From Chromera velia (taxonomy: Eukaryota; Sar; Chromeraceae), in contig JAHBMJ010002102.1 of NCBI GenBank assembly GCA_018398765.1, positions 4,579 to 14,613 on the forward strand: a stretch of DNA of 10,035 nucleotides, in the 5' to 3' direction. Position numbers and translations under genes: made by a program. The notes under the pieces were generated by a model that did no database searches, was not told the origin of the DNA, and worked only from the letters and a program-made list of their open reading frames with translations. Each line of letters starts with the position of its first letter. Position 1 is the first letter of the stretch. Below, piece after piece: positions 4,414 to 10,035 of the stretch.

Positions 4414-6697
4414 TGCGTGCGTGTGTGTGTCTGTGCAAGAGTGCATGCATGCATGTGTTTTTTTGTGGAGGGGGGAGGATCTGTGTGTGTGGATGAGAAC
4501 CCAGCTGGTCATGGTTGTTTTCGGGACTTTTCGGTTGGTTGAGTGGAGGCATGCAGAGAGGGTATCTGACTGATTTCAGGGTGATGCCGTCCTGCTTTGC
4601 TCCGTCTGTCTTGGGCGGGTGCTGGTGGTAAATTTTTTCGTATCGTTGTTGATTCATGATGACAGTGCTTGTCTGGCATTCTTCGTGTGGTATTGGCAAC
4701 TTTTTGGATACTCTGCTTGTTTCCTCCTGGAGCAAAAAAGAGCTATACAAACTTTATTTCTTTTATTTATTTCTTCTTTTGATTTATACAAATTTTATTT
4801 CTCCCTTTTTCTTTTTCTTTTTTCTTCATGCAGGTACCACCTGGAGCTGGACCCCCACTTTGATGATATTCTGGGGAGGTGCGTGGATTTGTTTATGGTT
4901 TATTTGAGTCGTTCGTGGCTTTTGGGGGGGGGAAGGGGCATAACGAGTAAATCGGTCGTGTAGCGTGGAGCCGTCACGTTCGTCGTTTCTTTTTCCCCTG
5001 CCTCGTCTTGGCTTTCCTTGAATCAACGATTGTGTTCGTGCATTTTAGAGGCGGTCTCTTTTTTTTCGGACCTTCGAATCAGAATGTTTCTTTCATTTGT
5101 GTTTTTTTTTCTTCTTTGGGTGGAGACAACGTTTGCCGGGTGTGTGGTGACTTGTTCGTCGTTGTATCTGCTTGAGTGTACGGATGGATGGATGGATGGA
5201 TGGATGGATGCAGGCATTCTCGCAAGGCGTGGGCGAAATTTGTGACCCCCGAGAATCAGCACTTGGTCTCGAATGAGTTCCTCGACCTGATCGACAAAAT
5301 GCTCGTGTACGATCATGTCAGTCTCTCCGGCAGTTTTTCTTTCTTTCAGGCAGGAAGGCAGGGTGACCGTCGATAGATAGATAATCCACGCATCCCTTGT
5401 CGTTCCCTGTACTCTTCTCTTTGCCCCGCCCCTGCCTGGCTGCCTGCCTGCCTGCCTGCCTTCTCGCTTTTCTGTATCTCTTTCTTTCACAATATCTCCC
5501 TCTTTCACACAGAGAGAATGACTGAGTGTTTGTGCCCGTGTGCGTTTCGGTTCACCACAAGAAAAAAAGGAGAAGTACTGGCTTGAGCAGCTTGCTTGTC
5601 TTTTCGTTTCATTCACACCTCCATTCCATGAGTCCTCCGTCGTTTCGAATCTTTCCAAAGATCCCCGCCCCTTTTGCGTATCCTCAGTTCATGTATGCCT
5701 CCCTGCGTCGTCGCCCGTTTCTTCATCGTGAAGACAAGCCATGTGAAGCCGTCACTACACCCCAAGCTGTGCCAGATAGAAAAAACAGAAAACAGACTGC
5801 CTGTCGGCAGGCCGAGAGAGTCTTGCTGTCATGGGAGGCAGGCCAAGAGAAAAAGGCACCTTTCCGTGTGCCTTCTCTTGCTGCTTGCCTGGTTGACCCG
5901 AGTGGCTTGCGTTACCCCTGTGTGTAAATGTGTGAGTTTGATGTATGTTCGTATGTACGTGTGTATGTGTATATGTATGTGATTTGTGTGTTGAATAAAT
6001 GTCTGTCTGCAGGCGGAGAGAGTCTTGCCACGAGAAGCAATGGAACATCCCTACTTTGCAGCAGTGAGGGTCAGTCAGTTAGTCGGGCAGTCGACATGAG
6101 AGGAAGGAGAAAGAGGGGCCCCCTGTATGCAGTGCCTCGCCTTCCCTGCTGGTGACTAGCACCCCCCTTCATCCCTCGCGTCTGTGCATGCCCTTCTCTG
6201 TGGTCTCCTTTCCATCTCTTTCCAGCCTCCGACCCATCCCATTTGGCTACTGGAGGTTCTCCAAGTCCGCCTGTCCATTGTTTTTTTTTTTTTCGAAAGT
6301 CTCTCTACCCTGTCAGTGGCGCGTGTGCCTGCATGCATAGCATTTCTCCGACAGCCCTGATCGATCGATCGAGTCTTCATGTGGCAGTGGATTGGATGAG
6401 TTTTTTGTGTACTTGAGGTGAAGAAGTCTTCTGACTGATGTGTGTGCACATACACTGCAGGAAGAAGAGCGCAACGCGCCCCATCCTTTGCCTGCTCCCG
6501 TGGCCCCGGCAGCCGCCGCCTCGTCAACCGCCCCGGCAGGCAGCGTTGCGGCTGCAGTCGCTGCAGCACCTCCCACCGGTGTGACGGCAGCGGTGGGAGG
6601 GGGATCCCCGACAGCAGCAGCACCCGCAGGCACAGTGGGAACTGCGTCGGTGAACATGGTGGGGGCACCGGGGGGGGGGAAGTCGTCATTGATTTAA
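1798..6697 (+). CDS. CSNK2A: Protein kinase CK2 catalytic subunit alpha, nine exons
   Basis: CK2 alpha is a constitutively active acidophilic Ser/Thr kinase of nucleus and cytoplasm, usually working as a tetramer with two beta subunits. Joining 1798-2151, 2477-2569, 3014-3208, 3824-3877, 4111-4214, 4834-4878, 5214-5316, 6013-6069 and 6461-6697 gives 413 residues plus TAA, with every exon phase consistent. Visible landmarks: [10 protein letters not shown] (25-34), glycine loop GRGKYSEV (53-60), ATP-binding Lys75 in VIK, basic cluster KKKKIKR (81-87) with helix-C Glu88, catalytic loop HRDVKPHN (161-168), and the CK2-specific DWG (182-184) in place of DFG. Basic residues that read acidic substrates are present in [13 protein letters not shown]. 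The domain ends at EAMEHPYF, followed by a Pro/Ala-rich tail as in animal CK2 alpha. The start at 1798 has a strong context (CACCACCATG). The last exon boundary is the least certain part. Confidence 0.95.
2152..2476 (+). other. CK2 intron 1
   Basis: Begins GTCAGT and ends CCCTTGCAG. Reading through adds a stretch with no kinase similarity, whereas splicing joins PSL to IFEYVNN as in other CK2 alpha proteins. Ordinary pyrimidine-rich content; no second gene seen. Confidence 0.9.
2477..2569 (+). CDS. CSNK2A: CK2 alpha exon 2
   Basis: Residues 119-149, [14 protein letters not shown]... to TYQVLK. Covers the hinge between lobes and the first C-lobe helix. Phase 0 on both sides; the donor at 2570 is GTCAGT. 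Confidence 0.93.
2859..2905 (+). repeat. Direct repeat copy A: decoy 3' splice site plus exon 3 start
   Basis: Matches 2994-3036 with one substitution and one extra GCAT unit. It includes the TGCAG acceptor and 23 bases identical to the beginning of exon 3 (GCTCTCGACTACTGCC...), encoding ALDYCHS. After 2905 it diverges, so it cannot supply the catalytic loop. Confidence 0.93.
2904..2989. repeat. Inverted repeat with 32/33-bp arms between the two acceptor copies
   Basis: Arm 2904-2935 pairs with 2957-2989, leaving a 21-base loop. There is one G-T type mismatch and one single-base bulge in a homopolymer. Each arm holds ATGCATTTACTTTCAT and GAATTC. The inner part carries a third copy of TATGAAAGTA. 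In RNA this would fold into a strong hairpin directly between the decoy and true 3' splice sites. It resembles a tiny foldback or MITE-like insertion, but its flanks repeat for over 40 bases, far more than a normal target-site duplication. Confidence 0.92.
2994..3036 (+). repeat. Direct repeat copy B: true 3' splice site and exon 3 start
   Basis: The functional member of the pair with 2859-2905. It contains the acceptor at 3011-3013 and the first 23 bases of exon 3, which continue into GGAATCATGCAC (catalytic loop). Confidence 0.93.
3014..3208 (+). CDS. CSNK2A: CK2 alpha exon 3
   Basis: Residues 150-214, [19 protein letters not shown]... to GPELLVDLQ. Contains the catalytic Asp163, Lys165, Asn168, the DWG motif with Asp182 and the whole activation segment. 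Phase 0 on both sides; the donor at 3209 is GTTGGT. Confidence 0.95.
3209..3823 (+). other. CK2 intron 3, microsatellite-filled
   Basis: Begins GTTGGT and ends TGTGCGTAG, the only intron here not ending in TGCAG. The distal third is almost pure simple sequence running up to the splice site. Open frames inside it are only translated repeats. Confidence 0.9.
3569..3820. repeat. Compound microsatellite GT/GC/CT/CGTGTA
   Basis: A continuous block of GT-rich repeats, then an alternating GC run at 3629-3647, GT again, a CT run of about 28 bases at 3713-3740, and four copies of CGTGTA at 3775-3798. The GC/GT parts alternate purine and pyrimidine and could form Z-DNA. The CT run is a homopurine-homopyrimidine tract that could form triplex DNA. 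It ends directly at the acceptor of exon 4. Confidence 0.95.
3824..3877 (+). CDS. CSNK2A: CK2 alpha exon 4
   Basis: Residues 215-232, [18 protein letters not shown], the conserved helix F region (D-W-S-L-G-C). Only 54 bases, phase 0 on both sides; the donor at 3878 is GTCAGA. Confidence 0.93.
3878..4110 (+). other. CK2 intron 4
   Basis: Begins GTCAGA and ends CCCATGCAG. A short GGAT repeat (3884-3902) sits right after the donor. Nothing else recognised. Confidence 0.9.
4111..4214 (+). CDS. CSNK2A: CK2 alpha exon 5
   Basis: Residues 233-266 plus two bases of Arg267: [17 protein letters not shown]... to LFEYLD. The [16 protein letters not shown] block is a CK2 alpha hallmark. The donor GTAAGG at 4215 is the most conventional in the gene. 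Confidence 0.95.
4215..4833 (+). other. CK2 intron 5
   Basis: Begins GTAAGG followed immediately by a run of ten G (4219-4228), and ends in a long pyrimidine tract and TTCATGCAG. It contains a GT/GC repeat (4381-4430) and a GCAT repeat near 4442-4455. No gene inside. Confidence 0.9.
4381..4430. repeat. GT/GC dinucleotide microsatellite
   Basis: About 29 bases of pure GT followed by mixed GCGT and GT units. Alternating purine-pyrimidine with Z-DNA potential. The Thr-His and Cys-Val open frames over it are repeat artefacts. Confidence 0.95.
4834..4878 (+). CDS. CSNK2A: CK2 alpha exon 6
   Basis: A 45-base exon with split Arg codons at both ends, encoding [16 protein letters not shown] (residues 267-282). 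This matches the conserved ELDPxFxDILGR segment. The donor at 4879 is GTGCGT. Confidence 0.94.
4879..5213 (+). other. CK2 intron 6
   Basis: Begins GTGCGT, has a run of nine G at 4924-4932 and T-rich stretches, and ends in a GGAT repeat that merges into the acceptor GATGCAG. Confidence 0.9.
5182..5210. repeat. GGAT tetranucleotide microsatellite at acceptor
   Basis: Seven perfect GGAT copies ending three bases before the exon 7 junction. The final ATG of the repeat is part of the ATGCAG acceptor, so there is no ordinary polypyrimidine tract next to this splice site. Confidence 0.95.
5214..5316 (+). CDS. CSNK2A: CK2 alpha exon 7
   Basis: One base completing Arg282, then residues 283-316, [18 protein letters not shown]... 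to LVYDH. Matches the conserved HSRKRW and ENQHLVS region. Ends in phase 0; the donor at 5317 is GTCAGT. Confidence 0.95.
5431..5462. repeat. CCTG tetranucleotide repeat
   Basis: Short run of CCTG/TGCC units within intron 7, of the same family as the large tract at the right end of the window. Confidence 0.85.
5801..5927 (+). other. Diverged copy of exon 8 acceptor; possible alternative 3' exon
   Basis: Bases 5801-5827 match 6003-6029 (acceptor and start of exon 8) at 24 of 27 positions without gaps. After the CAG at 5810 the copy reads AERVL then LSWEA, against AERVLPREA in the true exon, so it keeps the same reading phase. Splicing exon 7 to 5811 would replace the end of the kinase domain and the tail with 38 other residues, stopping at 5925-5927. 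A second, weaker repeat of the unit (GGCAGGCCAAGAGA) is at 5836-5849. I read it as a degenerate duplication that may still act as a decoy or alternative terminal exon. Confidence 0.5.
6013..6069 (+). CDS. CSNK2A: CK2 alpha exon 8
   Basis: Residues 317-335, [19 protein letters not shown], closing the kinase domain (compare [11 protein letters not shown] in animal CK2 alpha). Acceptor CTGCAG, phase 0 on both sides; the donor at 6070 is GTCAGT. Confidence 0.92.
6070..6460 (+). other. CK2 intron 8
   Basis: Begins GTCAGT and ends ACACTGCAG. It contains a run of thirteen T (6281-6293) and a GATC repeat at about 6359-6371. No gene inside. Confidence 0.8.
6461..6697 (+). CDS. CSNK2A: CK2 alpha exon 9, Pro/Ala-rich C-terminal tail
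   Basis: Begins [16 protein letters not shown] and continues as an Ala, Pro, Gly and Thr-rich tail to TAA at 6695-6697. Such tails are expected to be disordered and are poorly conserved, so support comes from the good acceptor, the correct phase and GC-rich coding composition. The last codons cross a run of ten G (6670-6679), so any length error or polymorphism changes the C-terminus. An alternative is splicing from GTGGGG at 6659 to 7136. Confidence 0.7.
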   Translation, partial: EEERNAPHPLPAPVAPAAAASSTAPAGSVAAAVAAAPPTGVTAAVGGGSPTAAAPAGTVGTASVNMVGAPGGGKSSLI

Positions 6698-7400
6698 AAG
6701 GGGCTGGGGCCTGTCTTTGTTGTGTGGCAAGGTTTAGGGGAAGGTTTTGGACCTTGTTCGTGGAAGCAAAGGTTGTCTTTGTTTGTCTGTTTGTTTCGGA
6801 CTTCTTTCGAAAGATCGGTATCTCGCCCCTTTTAGACCGAGAGAGAAACTTCCGGCGTGGGATCTGTAGTGGTGCCTTGCTTGTCCCTTCTCTTCTCTTC
6901 TCGTCTCTCGATATGGGTGGGTTGGGGTATTTTGGGGCATGAGCGTCTGCTCTGGGGGGGGGTGGTTGTCTCTCTCTTTCTCTCTCCGAAAGGAGCGAGA
7001 GGAGAGGAGAGTGAAAAGGGATGGTGTGCAATCCGCACAGACTGGGTGAGTGAGTGTATGTATGTGTGAGTGGGCGAGGGGTTCTGCCAGGGGGTCTGTC
7101 TGGAATTAAGGAAGGGAACGGCGCTTTTGTTTCAGATCCAGACGGCGTCCTCCGACACTCAAACAGACAACGACACGACATGCAGCCGTCGGACCGATTG
7201 AAACGGCTTGCCGGTTTGGTTCCCCCCTCTTTCGCAATAGCTCATGTTTTGTCTATCGCTTCGGTTCTATGGGGGGGACGTGATGTGTAGATAGGGAGGG
7301 AAGAAGAGGACATGGGTGGGAGAGAGAATTAAGGAGAGAGAGATGCAGGGTGCAGGGAGAGGCGTGTCTGACTCATCGATTTGCCTTCGATTTCATGCTC
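6698..7400 (+). other. CK2 downstream region, probable 3' UTR
   Basis: GT- and GA-rich sequence with another run of nine G at 6954-6962. The open frames here are shadows or low complexity. I see no clear polyadenylation signal. It contains the possible alternative last exon at 7136-7201. Confidence 0.4.
7136..7201 (+). other. Possible alternative last CK2 exon
   Basis: Follows a good acceptor (CTTTTGTTTCAG, ending at 7135). It reads IQTASSDTQTDNDTTCSRRT plus one residue and then TGA at 7199-7201. If exon 9 were cut at 6658 (before GTGGGG), phase 0 is kept and the protein would be 422 residues with an acidic/Ser-Thr end. The donor is weak, so I prefer the simple read-through ending at 6697. 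Confidence 0.25.
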
Positions 7401-8000
7401 GCAATCTGGTGGCATAGTAATAACTTCAGCGTCTTGCCGTACTGGCCCCGTACATAGCAACCTAGATACCATCATACCAACCAATTCCATCATATTCTGA
7501 TAGACATACAATAACATACAAGTTGACGCCTAGCTAGCTGCGTGCTCTGGGTTGTCAAAGCCTTGTTAGTGGCTTGGGATCTAGGGTCGCTGGGTCAATA
7601 GGATTTAACCCTCAATTATTATCATCACACCTAACATCACACTTACAGAATATACTACACAGTACTAAACATCGACGGCCTGGCTAGCGGCCTGAGTGTT
7701 TGATGATGTATCGATTTGTGTAAGCTAAGTCTTAGCTCCGCTAATAAGCCTTTCTGGAAGCTAGTCTGGAAGTCTCTAACCTCTAGGATTTTAAGGGAAT
7801 TTGAATTAAATGAATGAGTGATTCTGAATGAATAAATTAATTTATGTAAATTTATGCTAGGTAATGCCTATAGGGTAATGCGGGGATTTTATAATTAATC
7901 AATCAATCAATTAACTATAGGATTTTAGATAAAATCTTATTTAATTTTATCGGATTTAATTAATTTAGCTAGGAATTAAGCGCATACTCGTGGAGAGGAA
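7400..8000. other. AT-rich island, no gene seen
   Basis: Composition changes sharply from the GC-balanced kinase locus; the centre (about 7786-7980) is strongly AT-rich. It holds AATC repeats (about 7893-7914), recurring GGATTTWA words (near 7601, 7787, 7884, 7919, 7952), many CTAG words and small hairpins such as GATTTTAGATAAAATC at 7921-7936. No open frame of note on either strand. It could be a decayed mobile element or an intergenic spacer. Confidence 0.5.
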
Positions 8001-8677
8001 TTGCAAGAGAAGGTGTGGAGACGGCTTATAGAGACGGTGTTGTTCATCATTTTATATTATTTTACATAAAGGGAAGAAACCAAAGAACGGGGCTGCCACA
8101 TCCCTCAAGATTCAAGAAACCTTTATCATATGCTTTATGGACCCTCATGTTTTGGAATTTCAGAACTGTCCCTGATCAATTGCCGGTGCGTTTTGATGAC
8201 AGTCCAGCGTTTGTCGAAAGGGGAGGGAGGCGGGATTGCCGCAGAAAGCGTTAGTATGTAGGAACCACGGCGTATAGTGGCCGGCGGTGCCTGCCGGCCA
8301 TGCAGCGCTTGCTGCGGCGTGCCGCGGAGCCGCTCTCAGTGTAGAAAGTATGCAATAGAAAGCCTGGCCGTGCATGCAGTGACATGATCTTGTGCGTCTA
8401 TCTATCTGTCTGTTTGTTTTATATGTATTATCGAGGTTTAGGAAGTCAGGATTCCTCGATCGATTGTTTCTAGAGCTCAAAACTTAGGCTTTGTTTCATA
8501 GATCACTAGCGTTATTCTTTTGTGTCAGGCATTCCCGTTCTCAAGCACGACGCGTACCTGTATAGAGTTTATCTGTATCTATCTGTAAGAACTTCTGATT
8601 GCTCTTTGCCAACTGAGCTCGAACTCTTTCTAGATTCCCGCCCTTCTTTGTCTGATCTGAAGGGCCATAGCAGCACC
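8001..8677. other. Unassigned interval
   Basis: Apart from the hairpin cluster I see no supported gene. Open frames at 8015-8254 (plus) and 8160-8480 (minus) lack motifs and coding-like composition. Confidence 0.4.
8278..8333. repeat. GC-rich hairpin cluster
   Basis: TGGCCGGC (8278-8285) and GCCGGCCA (8293-8300) form a perfect 8-bp stem with a 7-base loop. It is followed by GCAGC/GCTGC at 8302-8315 with a 4-base loop, then tight palindromes GCGGC/GCCGC (8314-8325) and GCGG/CCGC (8324-8333). The block stands out in a low-GC surround. It could belong to a structured RNA or a terminator-like element; no known RNA family is recognised. Confidence 0.5.
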
Positions 8678-8893
8678 ATGATGCTCCACCGGTGGGGAGC
8701 TTTTTTCTTTCTTTATACCACATTTGCAACTTTAGGAGAAACTAGGTTAACTGGCTTTTCACATTTGAAAAGGAGCCGTTATCCGGGTAAGCAAGTTCTA
8801 TTCTTTCCTAGAGCATCTCTTCAAATGACGCTTTTCGCCATCAAACAGCTTATTTGTCACGTCGTTGCACTTCAAACGCTTCTTGGATATTGA
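8678..8893 (+). CDS. Doubtful small ORF with signal-peptide-like N-terminus
   Basis: ATG ATG at 8678-8683 in a context (AGCAGCACCATG) much like that of CK2 opens MMLHRWGAFFFLYTTFATLG, which resembles a secretory signal sequence. The frame runs 71 codons to TGA at 8891-8893. A good donor (GGTAAGC, GT at 8787) would end a first exon in phase 1, and the sequence after it looks less protein-like. I do not recognise a family. It may be the first exon of an unidentified gene or chance. Confidence 0.2.
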   Translation: MMLHRWGAFFFLYTTFATLGETRLTGFSHLKRSRYPGKQVLFFPRASLQMTLFAIKQLICHVVALQTLLGY

Positions 8894-9317
8894 TCAAATT
8901 GCTAAATTGCGTGTTTAGGGTGTTGCACAAGAACAATACATACCACATTCTGTATCTGTTTTTCCTGTTGTCTTGCGCATTGTAAAACGTTTTGCTACCT
9001 ATGAGTAACAACCTCTTTCGTGGTTCTTTTCTTACCTGAATCTCTGCCTTCTTTTTTATGTATCACTTTTCAACGTTTGTTTCTGGTCTCTTACAAAGGA
9101 GGACGGCGATCGTACTTCTTTTCCACAGACTGAGCTTTTTGATCCACGTGTCGATCCATATTCAAAGCTCAATGCAAAAGTGTTGTTTTAAAAACTCCAA
9201 AACTCTAAGATGCCAAACGCGACACGGAAGTGCCACCTCTGGACGACTCTTTATACAATGTCATCTAGGGTTCCTCTCATAACACCACAATCGACGAGAT
9301 CCAAAAAAGTCAGTGAG
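8894..9317. other. Unassigned interval, weak exon-like stretches
   Basis: A stop-free plus-strand stretch of about 60 codons ends at a TAA near 9188-9192. Its later part reads EDGDRTSFPQTELFDPRVDP after CTTACAAAG, which is protein-like, but no family or consistent splicing chain is found. Otherwise nothing recognised. Confidence 0.2.
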
Positions 9318-9605
9318 TCAGTCAGGCAAGGAGGAAAGGAAGAAAGAAAGGAAAAGAGGGGAGGTAAAAGACGCTTCAAAAATGAACCAGAGTCGAAATT
9401 TGATGTTCCACTCTTCCTTATTTTCATCTGTCAAAGCCTTGCAGGTGTCGTGACTGCATCTCATTCCAATTCTTTGGAAGACCGTCTGATCCTCTTTATC
9501 CCACTTTCCGTCAAGGAGTTTATACGAAAGTGTGGACAGAGACTGCCAGTGAATGCAAACCCAGGACTTCCCGTATATGGCATCTGTACGTATACTCTTG
9601 TGTGT
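9318..9605 (-). other. Stop-poor segment, possible exon of unknown gene
   Basis: The minus strand stays open for 95 codons (9605 down to TGA at 9320-9318) with Trp-rich, protein-like text such as YGKSWVCIHWQSL and DGKWDKEDQTVFQRIG. There is no ATG near its start. Plus-strand frames over the same stretch are also open, including a 141-codon frame at 9210-9635. Openness in several frames makes any single reading unsafe. I recognise no family. Confidence 0.2.
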
Positions 9606-9722
9606 TTATATACTGCAGAGTGTCCATTTTGTTAGAACTCCAGGACGGGATCTGATTCCTTGGTCAGTCACTTTCTTCATTCTGTTTCTCCTTCTCATGT
9701 GGGGTACATGTTACAAGCTGGT

Positions 9723-10035
9723 CCTTCCTTCCTGCCTGCCTGCTTGCCTTCCCTCCTTTTTTCCTTCCTTCTTTCCTTCCTTCCTTCCCTCCTTCCTTCC
9801 TTCCTCCCTTCTTTCCTTCCTTCTTCCTTCCTCCCTTCCTCTCTTCCTTCCTGCCTGCCTGCCGGCCTGCCTGCCTGCCTGTTTTCCTTCCTTCCTTCCT
9901 TTCTTCCTTCCTTCCTGCCTGCGTTCCTTTCTTCCTGCCTGCCTATCTGCCTTCCTTCCTTCTTTCCTTCTTTCTTTTCTTCATTTCTTTTCTCCCTCTC
10001 TTCCTGCCTTCCTTCTTTCTTCCCCCCCCCCCCCC
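9723..10035. repeat. CCTT/CCTG pyrimidine tract ending in poly-C
   Basis: About 300 bases of almost pure pyrimidine built from CCTT, CCTG and CTTT units with scattered changes, ending in thirteen C at 10023-10035. One strand is nearly all purine, so triplex formation is possible. Such tracts break assemblies, and the sequence stops inside it. Confidence 0.95.

Larger units (their letters stand above)
5317..6012 (+). other. CK2 intron 7, with vestigial exon 8 copy
   Basis: Begins GTCAGT and ends GTCTGCAG. At 696 bases it is the longest intron of the gene. It contains CTGC repeats (5431-5462) and a diverged copy of the exon 8 acceptor and start (5801-5840). No separate gene seen. Confidence 0.88.

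Noticed and set aside
4155-4750. Minus-strand frames rich in Thr-His repeats
   Set aside because: Antisense of the GT repeat in intron 5 and of exon 5; no independent support.
5023-5658. 211-codon minus-strand open frame
   Set aside because: Antisense to exon 7 and to the GGAT and CCTG repeats; composition follows the repeats.
6659-6697. Walker A-like GAPGGGKSS near the CK2 C-terminus
   Set aside because: It arises from a G homopolymer at the end of a disordered tail, with no surrounding nucleotide-binding fold.
6156-7181. 341-codon minus-strand open frame
   Set aside because: Antisense to exon 9 and repeats; Pro/Arg/Ser low complexity and no recognisable domain.
7540-7600. tRNA or tRNA-derived SINE near GCCTAGCTAGC
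   Set aside because: No convincing B box or cloverleaf could be traced.
9723-10035. CRISPR array or telomere
   Set aside because: Units are irregular tetranucleotides without spacers and do not match a telomere motif; it is simple-sequence DNA.

Overview
The window is eukaryotic nuclear DNA. It holds a multi-exon protein kinase gene with GT-AG introns, a nearly intronless gene with an organelle-type presequence, no operon structure, and very abundant simple-sequence DNA (GT, GC, CT, GGAT, CCTT/CCTG tracts and G/T homopolymers). Together with the TGCAG-ending introns this fits an alga or other protist. A eustigmatophyte such as Nannochloropsis/Microchloropsis is my best but unproven guess. 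The last bases are a poly-C run inside a long pyrimidine tract, so the sequence may end at a low-complexity assembly break.

Layout. Positions 282-1217 (minus) encode a mitochondrial-type lipoate-protein ligase (LplA/LIPT1 family). An in-frame open stretch at 117-281, just past its stop, may be the missing end of the C-terminal domain. Positions 1218-1797 are the divergent promoter/leader interval shared with the next gene. Positions 1798-6697 (plus) encode the catalytic alpha subunit of protein kinase CK2 in nine exons: 1798-2151, 2477-2569, 3014-3208, 3824-3877, 4111-4214, 4834-4878, 5214-5316, 6013-6069 and 6461-6697. The joined exons give 413 residues that align almost without gaps to CK2 alpha, followed by a Pro/Ala-rich tail. 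Positions 6698-7400 are downstream sequence with one possible alternative last exon (7136-7201). Positions 7400-8000 become AT-rich with no gene seen. Positions 8000-9720 have lower GC than the kinase gene, carry a small GC-rich hairpin cluster and several weak open frames, and hold nothing I recognise. Positions 9720-10035 are a CCTT/CCTG pyrimidine tract.

The most unusual features are inside the CK2 introns. Intron 2 carries a second, nearly identical copy of its own 3' splice site plus the first 23 bases of exon 3. The two copies are separated by an almost perfect 32-bp inverted repeat. Intron 7 carries a diverged second copy of the 3' splice site and start of exon 8, in the same reading phase, leading to an alternative C-terminus. 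Five of eight introns start GTCAG instead of the usual GTRAG. The two genes have no known direct functional link: the ligase attaches lipoate to mitochondrial dehydrogenase subunits, and CK2 is a constitutive Ser/Thr kinase.
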